Shown here in pieces: positions 1-5,040 of a stretch of DNA of 5,040 nt (its first letter is position 1; every line of letters starts with the position of its first letter). The stretch spans positions 1 through 5,040 of the forward strand of contig CANFHS010000171.1 of NCBI GenBank assembly GCA_947446835.1. Reading direction: 5' to 3'. Under the pieces are notes generated by a model. The model saw nothing but the letters and a program-made list of their open reading frames with translations. It did not search any database and was not told the DNA's origin. Source of the stretch: Bacteriovoracaceae bacterium (GTDB lineage: Bacteria; Bdellovibrionota; UBA1018). Position numbers and translations under genes: made by a program.

Positions 1-1
1 G

Positions 2-460
2 AACCCGGACCTTTCAGTGGACGCAAGCGGGCTGTCCAAGGCCACGGTCATCCTCACCACCAACAAGGGCCAGATCCGCTACAAGTTCTACCCCCAGGAC
101 GCACCCAATACGGTCAAACGCCTGGTCGAGCTGATCAACCAGGGCTTCTACAACGGGCTGACCTTCCACCGCGTGGTTCCGGGATTTGTCGTCCAGGGCG
201 GCGATCCGGTCGGCAACGGAACGGGCGGCAGCGGCCAACGCCTCAAGGCGGAGTTCAACAATCGCCGCCATGTCGAAGGCGCGGTCGCCATGGCCCGCGC
301 GGCCGACCCGGATTCGGCCGACTCGCAGTTCTACATCACCCTTGGCACCCAGCCCCATCTGGACCACTCGTACACCGTGTTCGGCCAGGTGGTGGAAGGC
401 ATGGACGTCGCGCAGAAGCTGGTCCCGGGCGACAAGATGCTCAGCGTGGTCATCGAGTAA
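2..460 (+). CDS. Cyclophilin-type peptidyl-prolyl cis-trans isomerase, 5' end missing
   Basis: This enzyme catalyses cis-trans isomerisation of Xaa-Pro bonds and assists protein folding. The reading frame is open to the left edge. A GTG at 17 could be a start, but in-frame codons continue upstream (N-P-D-L-S) and no ribosome binding site precedes the GTG, so the gene probably begins outside the window. Counting from that GTG, the cyclophilin core is plain: KGQIRYKFYPQDAPNTV (18-33), the catalytic loop FHRVVPGFVVQGGDP (50-64) with R52, F57 and Q60 matching CypA R55, F60 and Q63, then DSQFYITLG (102-110) and the closing YTVFGQVVEGMDV (119-131). The CypA Trp121 position appears to be His (PHLD), as expected for bacterial cyclophilins with weak cyclosporin binding. 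The domain is full length. A signal peptide for periplasmic export could lie upstream but cannot be seen. It converges on the next gene with a 16-base gap. The family assignment is firm; location and gene name are not. Confidence 0.95.
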   Translation, partial: NPDLSVDASGLSKATVILTTNKGQIRYKFYPQDAPNTVKRLVELINQGFYNGLTFHRVVPGFVVQGGDPVGNGTGGSGQRLKAEFNNRRHVEGAVAMARAADPDSADSQFYITLGTQPHLDHSYTVFGQVVEGMDVAQKLVPGDKMLSVVIE

Positions 461-494
461 GGCCGGAAACCCGGGCTTACTGAAGGCCTTTTTT
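459..494 (+). terminator. Candidate intrinsic terminator of the cyclophilin gene
   Basis: AAGGCC (459-464) pairs perfectly with GGCCTT (485-490), and a run of six T (489-494) overlaps and follows the second arm. The intervening 20 bases can form a smaller internal CCGG/CCGG pairing. The first arm begins inside the cyclophilin TAA stop. The second arm and the T run lie inside the last codons of the convergent gene on the other strand. The geometry suits Rho-independent termination on +, but the 6-bp stem and long loop are weaker than a classic terminator. No T run follows the hairpin on -, so it should not serve both genes equally. Confidence 0.5.
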
Positions 495-1088
495 GACCGA
501 AGGATTGGGCAGGATCCCGGCCTCCTGGAGCGCCTTGGCTGCCCGTTCGCTTCGGGTCCGTACCCAGAGTTCATACTGGCGAAGCAGGTCCACTTCCTTC
601 CGGGAAGAGGTCTTGTCGCTGATCTCGGCCAGGACATCGACGAATGCCGCGAACTTTTCGGCCAGCTCCTCGTAGAGGCTTTGCAAGGGCCGCTCCTCGA
701 CCCGGGCGGCGGCCTGCCGGTAGGCCTTGCCCCCCATGTCGATGTAGTAGTCCACGTCGACCAGTTTGCGGGCCAGGCTGTCCTGGAAATAACCCGCAGT
801 ATAGAGCGATACGTCGCCCACCTGCCGGAAAAGGGTGGACTGCACCCCGGGAGCGTCCTCCTCGAAGGCCTCCTGGAGCATCAGGACCAGCGGCTCATCC
901 CGGACATGACCCTCGCCATCCCGCCGGTAAAGACTGTCCGTGTTCATGAAGCGGCTCAGGAGCCTCACCAGGTAAAACTCCGTCTCGGGCTGCGGGCGGA
1001 CCTTCCGGTTGCCCAGCGCCTCGGTGACAAGCTCATGAAAGAATTCTTCAGGCCGGATGACCAGGCTTAATCGTGGTGGTTGCTTCAT
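477..1088 (-). CDS. Unrecognised cytosolic protein, 203 residues
   Basis: I do not recognise a named family. The start is ATG at 1088. No alternative start nearby fits better, and the next Met is residue 48. The ribosome binding site is poor: the only G-rich stretch is AAGGGGG about 15 bases upstream. The protein has no signal peptide or membrane segment, is rich in charged residues and looks mostly helical. The densest, most conserved-looking part is the middle: TEFYLVRLLSRFM (36-48), then FRQVGDVSLYTAGYFQDSL (87-105) and KLVDVDYYIDMGGKAY (108-123). The C-terminal third (about 130-192) looks like long amphipathic helices and includes LYEELAEKFAAFVDVLAEI. The ordered, aromatic-rich core and clean codon usage argue for a real gene. 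It is convergent with the cyclophilin and divergent from the exported-protein gene, so it is probably transcribed alone. I have a vague memory of similar hypothetical proteins in delta-proteobacteria-like genomes, not verified. Confidence 0.85.
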   Translation of the reverse strand: MKQPPRLSLVIRPEEFFHELVTEALGNRKVRPQPETEFYLVRLLSRFMNTDSLYRRDGEGHVRDEPLVLMLQEAFEEDAPGVQSTLFRQVGDVSLYTAGYFQDSLARKLVDVDYYIDMGGKAYRQAAARVEERPLQSLYEELAEKFAAFVDVLAEISDKTSSRKEVDLLRQYELWVRTRSERAAKALQEAGILPNPSVKKGLQ

Positions 1089-1092
1089 GGAT

Positions 1093-1121
1093 TTCGAATC
1101 CAGCCCCCTTCTATCTATGGT
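1093..1121 (+). promoter_or_regulatory. Weak promoter-like pair facing the exported-protein gene
   Basis: On +, TTCGAA (1093-1098, three of six to TTGACA) lies 17 bases before TATGGT (1116-1121, four of six to TATAAT). Its -10 box overlaps the -10 box of the stronger promoter on the opposite strand, so two polymerases could not occupy both. TTCGAA sits inside the small inverted repeat GGATT-TCG-AATCC (1089-1101). The match is poor and could be chance, but a promoter for the downstream gene is expected in this gap. Confidence 0.2.
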
Positions 1122-1144
1122 AGACCTCCCCCAGACGCTGTCAA
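1117..1144 (-). promoter_or_regulatory. Sigma70-like promoter for the 203-residue protein gene
   Basis: Read on -, a perfect -35 hexamer TTGACA (1144-1139) is followed after 16 bases by TACCAT (1122-1117), four of six matches to TATAAT. Transcription would begin near 1110 and give a leader of about 22 bases before the ATG at 1088. The exact -35 and correct position make this the best promoter in the window. Sigma70 consensus is assumed to apply to this unknown host. Confidence 0.5.
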
Positions 1145-1147
1145 ACT

Positions 1148-1171
1148 GGGCGGGTCATCGGGGACCCACCC
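1148..1171 (+). other. Strong hairpin just upstream of the exported-protein ribosome binding site
   Basis: GGGCGGGTC (1148-1156) faces GACCCACCC (1163-1171). Eight of the nine positions pair, with one C-A mismatch at 1151/1168, around a 6-base loop. It ends four bases before the GGAG at 1176-1179, so in the mRNA it could restrict ribosome access. As DNA it is an inverted repeat immediately upstream of the -35 box of the opposite-strand promoter and could instead be a protein-binding site. The pairing is seen directly; any role is inference. Confidence 0.4.
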
Positions 1172-1184
1172 GCATGGAGACCCC

Positions 1185-1811
1185 ATGGTTCTACGGATTT
1201 TATTGATTATTTTGTCCAGCTTCGGGTCCAACTTCGGAATGACGGCCGGCGCCGCGACTCCACCCGCGGGGCCCAGGACCACGGACATCCAGGTCACGCT
1301 CTTCGGCCAGACCTGCCTGCTCTCGGGGCCTTTTGACCAGGGCACCTTGCAGAGCATCCATTCCATCAGCCCCGAAAAAATTCCGCCCAGCCTGTCATTG
1401 GAACAGGCCAAAGCCGCAGCCCTCAAGCTCGAGGCGGCCAAGGGCCTTCCGGCAGGCCTGTCCAAGTACCGCGAGAGCCTCTCCCGGAGAGTGGGCGCGC
1501 AGGTGGGATTCCTGGAGGCCTTGGCCCACGCCCGCCAATCCGGCAAGAGCGCCGTGCTGCTTCAGGCCGTGACGCCGCTCCTCAGTGAGGCCAAGCTCGA
1601 GGGCTTCCGCACCAAGCTGAAGCGGATTGACAGCGCCACGGGTGGCAACTCCACCCGCTGGAATTCCGCCGCCATCGAGCAGCTTTCGGAAGCCTTCCAG
1701 GACGCGCTCGACCCTCACCCGGAGGAGGAGTTCCACCGCGCCATCCAGCGCCTCAAGGTGCAGTACACCTGCTCCTATGGCGAGACCGACGACTCGACCG
1801 AAGAGCGCTGA
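1185..1811 (+). CDS. Predicted exported protein of unknown function, 208 residues
   Basis: The start is the ATG at 1185. It has a good ribosome binding site, GGAG at 1176-1179 with a 5-base spacer, and it opens directly onto a signal peptide. The same frame extends upstream to a TTG at 1080, but that longer version would overlap the opposite gene and bury the signal peptide. Residues 1-23 show one basic residue (R4), a hydrophobic stretch VLRILLIILSSFGSNFGM and an A-G-A cleavage site near 21-23. No lipobox cysteine is present, so a soluble periplasmic or secreted protein is likely. The mature part has two cysteines, C44 (LFGQTCLLSG) and C196 (VQYTCSYGE), near its two ends, which could form a disulphide. 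Between them lies a helical, Ala/Leu/Lys-rich region (about 70-192). The tail is acidic (ETDDSTEER). No known domain or catalytic motif was recognised. It sits alone between divergent and convergent neighbours. Confidence 0.8.
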   Translation: MVLRILLIILSSFGSNFGMTAGAATPPAGPRTTDIQVTLFGQTCLLSGPFDQGTLQSIHSISPEKIPPSLSLEQAKAAALKLEAAKGLPAGLSKYRESLSRRVGAQVGFLEALAHARQSGKSAVLLQAVTPLLSEAKLEGFRTKLKRIDSATGGNSTRWNSAAIEQLSEAFQDALDPHPEEEFHRAIQRLKVQYTCSYGETDDSTEER

Positions 1812-1833
1812 CCCCAACCGGCTGAACAGGAAT

Positions 1834-1857
1834 CCGGGCGGCTCCAGGGCCGCCCGG
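1834..1857. terminator. GC-only hairpin between convergent genes, possible bidirectional terminator
   Basis: CCGGGCGGC (1834-1842) pairs perfectly with GCCGCCCGG (1849-1857) around a 6-base loop, a 9-bp stem of G-C pairs only. It fills the gap between the stop of the exported-protein gene (1811) and the stop of the peptidase gene (1860), ending two bases before the latter. Neither side has a T run, so it does not meet the usual intrinsic terminator rule. It could block polymerase read-through, act with Rho, or protect mRNA 3' ends. Its position makes a termination role likely. Confidence 0.5.
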
Positions 1858-1859
1858 TC

Positions 1860-4517
1860 TCAACCCACGACGCTTGTGACCATGGCGGGCTCGACGAGGT
1901 AGCGCCGGCACACGTCCTGGACATCCTTGGCCCGGATCGCCGAAATGCGGCGGATCACGGCCGCGGTATCCTCGTACGGAATGCCGTACACGGCCTCCAG
2001 GCCATAATGCGACGCCAGCGAGGAGTCGCTCTGCAGATCCATGGCCCGACGGCCCAGGTGGAACTCCTTGGCCCGCTCCATTTCACGGGCCGTGGGGCCT
2101 TTGGCAGCCAGGCGCTCCAGCACGGCACGGATCCCCGAGATGGCTTCCTCGCGCTTCTGCGGCGCGCAGGCGATGTAGGTCCCCACGTAACCGCGTTCGA
2201 TCCCGTCGAAGTGGAGAGGCGCGACGGTGTAGGCCAGGCTCTTTTTCTCACGCAGCTCGATGAACAGGCGCCCGCTCTGGCCGCCCAGCAGCGTATTGAG
2301 CACCTGCAGGGCACCGCGGTCCTTGTCGAGGATCCGGGTACCCAGACCCCCCACGATGATGTGAGTCTGTTCACGACCCAACTTGCGTTCCACCCAGCGG
2401 GGCGCTTTCAGCACGGGCTCCTCGTCCAGGCGGGACGGCAGCTCGCGCCTTCCGGTTCCAGCCTGGCTCCCGAAGCGGCTTTCCAGCGACTCGAGCCAAC
2501 GATCCAGGTCGGGACGCTTGATGTTGCCCACCGCCGAAAGCACCAGGCGATCGGGCCTGATCCAGTCGCGATGGAACTTGCGGAGCTTTTCGGCGTGAAT
2601 GGCCGAAATGCTTTCCATCGAACCCAACGTCAGGTGCCCGTAGGGGTGCCGCTCGTAGAGCGAGCCCAGGAAGAGCTTCGAGCAGAGTTGCGAGGAATGG
2701 TCCTCCACACCCCGGATGGAATCCTCGGCCACGCGGCGCGAGTGTTCGACCTCGGCCTCGGGGAAGCGCGGATCCACCAGCGTTTCGCTGAAGAGGTCCG
2801 AAAGCTTGGACCAGTCGCGGGCCAGGCCCGTCATCGAGAGGCCCACCGTGTTGCGCCCGGCAAAGCCATCCATTCCCGCTGCCGAGCCTTCCACGATCCG
2901 GGCGATCTCGCGCGCGTCGCGGGTGCCCGTGCCCTTGTTCCAGGTCAGCGCCATCAGGTGGCTTGAGCCCCAGTCCTTGGCCGGGCTCTCCACTGGCTGG
3001 GCCAGCTCCAGGCGCAGTCCGCCCAGCGCGCAAGCCTGGAGACTCATGACATGCGACTGCGGCCGCTCCCGGTAGATGACCTGGATGCCCGAGCTGAGCT
3101 TGAAGAACTCGGGTGCCTCCGACTCCCGGCGCCCCGCGGGCACACGCGCGCGGCGGGCCTTGGGCGGCTCCAGGGCTGCGCCTGGTCCCAGGATCTGACG
3201 GGCCAGGACCGTGACCTGCGACAGGTCGAACTCCGGCGCGTCCTTGGGCAAGAGCAGCGTGGCGGACATCCGGGCGGGATCCAGGTACCTGGCAGCCACT
3301 TCCTGGATCTTGCGGGCATCGACGTCGCGGATCTGCCGGAGGTAGTCCTCATCGAAGTCCAGGTTGCCCATGATGAACTGCAGGAAACCGATCCGGCCCG
3401 CCAGACCATCGGCGGTCTGGGTCGCGTAAAGGCGCTCACTTTCCGAATTCACGAGGACCCGGCCCAGCTCCTCGGAGGTCGGGCCTTCGTCTCGAAGCTT
3501 CTGCAGCTCCTCGAAAAGCGCGCGAGCCGCCGGCAGGATCTGCTCGTGCTTGGCCAGCTCGGCCTGGAAATACAGCATGCCCGGGTCATAGGGCACGTAG
3601 AGCCCGCCCGAGGCCTCGGTCGCCAAGGCATCCTTGTAGAAGAGCCTCTGGTACAGGCGCGAAAGTTCGCCCATTCCCAGGATCCCCGACATCAGGTCGA
3701 TGGCCGGGACATCGTCGTGCTTGAGCTCGGGAACGCGGAACGAGATGGCCAGGGTCGGTGTCTTCACGTCAAAGCGCTTGACCTCGAGCACCGGCGCCTT
3801 GCGCAGCTCGGGCTCGAGCGGCCGTTTGCCGACCGGGGCGGCCTTCTTGGGATGCACCGCCTTGCCGAAGTTCTTTTCCAGCAGCCTGACGATGGATTTC
3901 TGTCGCGCTTCGGTGAGCGGACCCACCAGGATCAGGCCCATGTTGCCCGAGACGTACTGGCGCCGGTAGAAGGCCTCGAGCTTATTGACCGTGGCGGCCT
4001 TGAGGGTGCGAACGTACCCGATGACCGGCCTTCCGTAGGGGTGCTTGCTGAAGGTCGCGCTGAAGAGGCCCTGGAAAAGCTGGCGCGAGGGCGCATCCTC
4101 GTTCTTGCGCAGTTCCTCGAGGATGACCTCGCGCTCGCGCTCGAAATCGCTCTTGAGGAAACGCTGCGGACGCCCCATCGGGGTGAAGGCCCCGAGCACC
4201 TTCTCCCAGTGATGGGCGGCGCAGGTGACGTGATAGACCGTCTGGTCGAACGAGGTGTAGGCGTTGATGTCGCCGCCAAGCGACTCGATCTGGCGGGCCA
4301 TCTGGCCGGTCGAGGCACGGCCCGTTTCCTTGGCGGCCGCATCCTTGAAGAGCATGTGCTCCAGGAAGTGGGCAAAGCCCTCTTCGCCCTTGCCTTCGTC
4401 CGCGCTGCCCGTCTTGACCCACCAGTAGCTCGCCGCCACCGGGGCGTCCGAATGCTGGAAGATGACGGGGATGCCGTTGGAGAGTTCGACCTGGACCGGA
4501 CGCTGGAGTTGAGCCAT
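1860..4517 (-). CDS. M16 family zinc metallopeptidase, fused two-half form, 885 residues
   Basis: This is a pitrilysin/insulinase-type peptidase that degrades peptides within a closed two-half chamber. The start is ATG at 4517. It leads into the standard N-terminal strand (LSNGIPVIF, 12-20), although the ribosome binding site is weak. The first half (about 1-450) is catalytic: the inverted zinc motif HFLEH is at 50-54 (H50 and H54 bind zinc, E53 is the base), and E130 in EREREVILEE is the expected third ligand, 75 residues after H54. The M16 C-domain follows, with GMGELSRLYQRLF (281-293). The second half (about 466-885) repeats the fold but its motif reads HLMAL (520-524), so the catalytic Glu and second His are lost. 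It keeps a good substrate-side motif, GRLFIELREKKSLAYTV (749-765). HPYG occurs in both halves (159-162, 624-627). No signal peptide or membrane segment is visible, so it is probably cytosolic. It is convergent with the exported-protein gene and divergent from hemW. The family is certain; substrate and gene name are unknown. Confidence 0.97.
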   Translation of the reverse strand: MAQLQRPVQVELSNGIPVIFQHSDAPVAASYWWVKTGSADEGKGEEGFAHFLEHMLFKDAAAKETGRASTGQMARQIESLGGDINAYTSFDQTVYHVTCAAHHWEKVLGAFTPMGRPQRFLKSDFEREREVILEELRKNEDAPSRQLFQGLFSATFSKHPYGRPVIGYVRTLKAATVNKLEAFYRRQYVSGNMGLILVGPLTEARQKSIVRLLEKNFGKAVHPKKAAPVGKRPLEPELRKAPVLEVKRFDVKTPTLAISFRVPELKHDDVPAIDLMSGILGMGELSRLYQRLFYKDALATEASGGLYVPYDPGMLYFQAELAKHEQILPAARALFEELQKLRDEGPTSEELGRVLVNSESERLYATQTADGLAGRIGFLQFIMGNLDFDEDYLRQIRDVDARKIQEVAARYLDPARMSATLLLPKDAPEFDLSQVTVLARQILGPGAALEPPKARRARVPAGRRESEAPEFFKLSSGIQVIYRERPQSHVMSLQACALGGLRLELAQPVESPAKDWGSSHLMALTWNKGTGTRDAREIARIVEGSAAGMDGFAGRNTVGLSMTGLARDWSKLSDLFSETLVDPRFPEAEVEHSRRVAEDSIRGVEDHSSQLCSKLFLGSLYERHPYGHLTLGSMESISAIHAEKLRKFHRDWIRPDRLVLSAVGNIKRPDLDRWLESLESRFGSQAGTGRRELPSRLDEEPVLKAPRWVERKLGREQTHIIVGGLGTRILDKDRGALQVLNTLLGGQSGRLFIELREKKSLAYTVAPLHFDGIERGYVGTYIACAPQKREEAISGIRAVLERLAAKGPTAREMERAKEFHLGRRAMDLQSDSSLASHYGLEAVYGIPYEDTAAVIRRISAIRAKDVQDVCRRYLVEPAMVTSVVG

Positions 4518-4595
4518 CCAGCAACAGTAGGGGTTTCCGGGGCAAAAAACCAGATTTCCGCCCTGGGAGCCTTGCTGCTATAGGTCAGGCCCCCC
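4518..4595. promoter_or_regulatory. Divergent control region between the M16 peptidase and hemW
   Basis: These 78 bases must hold the promoters of both flanking genes unless one starts inside its neighbour. CTATAG (4578-4583) is palindromic and gives a -10-like box on either strand: TATAGG on + with an extended TG two bases upstream (4576-4577), and TATAGC on -. Neither has a recognisable -35 box. On + the box is so close to the hemW ATG that the leader would be only about 5 bases. On - the leader would be about 50 bases. Two copies of TTTCCG (4534-4539 and 4555-4560) lie exactly 21 bases apart. The hemW ribosome binding site is weak, AGG at 4587-4589 with a 6-base spacer. Confidence 0.3.
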
Positions 4596-5040
4596 ATGAA
4601 CCCAGGCTTTGCCTCCCTTTACGTCCATTTCCCGTTCTGCGAGACGAAGTGCCATTACTGCGACTTCTACTCGCTGGGCCGCGAGCGCACGCGCACGGGC
4701 GACCCGGATCGCTTCGAGGAGGCCCTGCTGGCAGAGGCCCGCCAGCTTGGGCCGCGCCTGGCCGACCGGATCGAAACCGTCTTCTTCGGGGGCGGCACGC
4801 CGTCGATGACCCCGCCCGATGCCATGGCCCGGGCGCTTGAGCCGCTCCAGCTGGATCGCCGGGTGGACGGGTCGACCGAATGGACCATGGAAGCCAATCC
4901 CTCGTCGGTGTCGGAGGATCGGCTCAGGGCCTACCGATCGCTGGGCGTCAACCGGATCAGCATGGGAGTGCAGGCCATGCGCGACGACCTGCTGCTGCGG
5001 CTGGGCCGGGTGCATTCCCGCGATGCGGCCCTCAAGGCGC
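4596..5040 (+). CDS. hemW: HemW-type radical SAM haem chaperone, 3' end missing
   Basis: HemW is the radical SAM protein formerly annotated as oxygen-independent coproporphyrinogen III oxidase-like. It is a haem chaperone thought to deliver haem to respiratory membrane proteins. The window holds the first 148 codons of roughly 380-400 expected, and the frame is open at the right edge. The start is ATG at 4596, right at the family's N-terminal strand SLYVHFPFC (7-15). The cluster motif is C15-x3-C19-x2-C22 followed by DF. HemW has Phe here, whereas true HemN oxidases have a fourth cysteine (CxC), so HemW is the better call. Further family signatures are the SAM-binding TVFFGGGTPS (61-70), TMEANPSSV (97-105), and GVNRISMGVQAM then LGRVHS (117-128, 136-141). 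The HemW haem-binding histidine and C-terminal domain lie outside the window, so the separation from other HemN-like proteins is not complete. It is transcribed away from the M16 gene. Confidence 0.93.
   Translation, partial: MNPGFASLYVHFPFCETKCHYCDFYSLGRERTRTGDPDRFEEALLAEARQLGPRLADRIETVFFGGGTPSMTPPDAMARALEPLQLDRRVDGSTEWTMEANPSSVSEDRLRAYRSLGVNRISMGVQAMRDDLLLRLGRVHSRDAALKA

Noticed and set aside
14..637. A 207-codon open frame on - opposite the cyclophilin
   Set aside because: It is antisense to a clear enzyme and out of frame with the real - strand gene. No family features are visible.
186..1070. A 294-codon open frame on + spanning the cyclophilin and the opposite-strand gene
   Set aside because: It is out of frame with the cyclophilin core, continues antisense through the 203-residue gene, and has an Arg/Ser/Pro-rich translation typical of a frame shadow.
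1085..1112. tRNA-like TTCGAA loop with a short stem at GGATT-TCG-AATCC, followed on + by CCCCCTTC
   Set aside because: I tried it as a T arm and as an anticodon arm on both strands. No matching acceptor strand, D arm or CCA end could be placed, and most of a tRNA would lie inside a coding gene. A chance resemblance or a small palindrome is more likely.
1080..1184. N-terminal extension of the exported protein from a TTG at 1080
   Set aside because: It would place 35 Pro/Gly-rich residues before a signal peptide and overlap the neighbouring start codon. The ATG at 1185 has a proper ribosome binding site.
2007..2966. A 319-codon open frame on + opposite the M16 gene
   Set aside because: It has the same kind of antisense shadow composition, no ribosome binding site and no recognisable motif.
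3051..4583. A 510-codon open frame on + opposite the M16 gene
   Set aside because: It lies antisense to an unmistakable peptidase with intact motifs. Its translation is low-complexity, rich in Leu, Arg, Gly, Asp and His, as expected from the complement of GC-rich coding sequence. It shows no domain.
1..5040. A new defence, mobile or biosynthetic system
   Set aside because: All five genes look like single transcription units in alternating orientation. There are no repeat arrays, mobility genes, toxin-antitoxin-like pairs or compositional breaks.

Overview
The window looks like an ordinary chromosomal segment from a GC-rich Gram-negative-type bacterium. By eye, G+C is in the low-to-mid 60s percent. 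Third codon positions are mostly G or C in every gene, and no stretch stands out as foreign. The organism cannot be named from this sequence. The cyclophilin and the 203-residue protein remind me of delta-proteobacterial or Bdellovibrionota-like genomes, but that is recollection and not a search. I see no transposase, integrase, phage gene, CRISPR array, rRNA or credible tRNA.

Layout from left to right: (1) The 3' part of a cyclophilin-type peptidyl-prolyl isomerase on +, open at the left edge, ending at 460. A candidate intrinsic terminator follows it and runs into the tail of the next gene. (2) A convergent unrecognised cytosolic protein of 203 residues on - (477-1088). (3) A divergent control region (about 1089-1184) with back-to-back promoter-like boxes and a strong hairpin. 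(4) A predicted exported protein of 208 residues on + (1185-1811). (5) A 48-base convergent gap holding a 9-bp GC-only hairpin. (6) A large gene on - (1860-4517) for an 885-residue fused M16 zinc metallopeptidase, with an active first half and a degenerate second half. (7) A 78-base divergent gap. (8) The first 148 codons of a HemW-type radical SAM protein on +, running off the right edge.

Gene orientation alternates (+, -, +, -, +), so every gene appears to be its own transcription unit. There is no operon from which to infer a shared pathway. The recognisable genes are housekeeping or quality-control functions: proline isomerisation, proteolysis and haem trafficking. I found no convincing new biological system. 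The points worth a second look are the unrecognised 203-residue protein, the two-cysteine exported protein, the asymmetric M16 fusion and the compact signals between genes.
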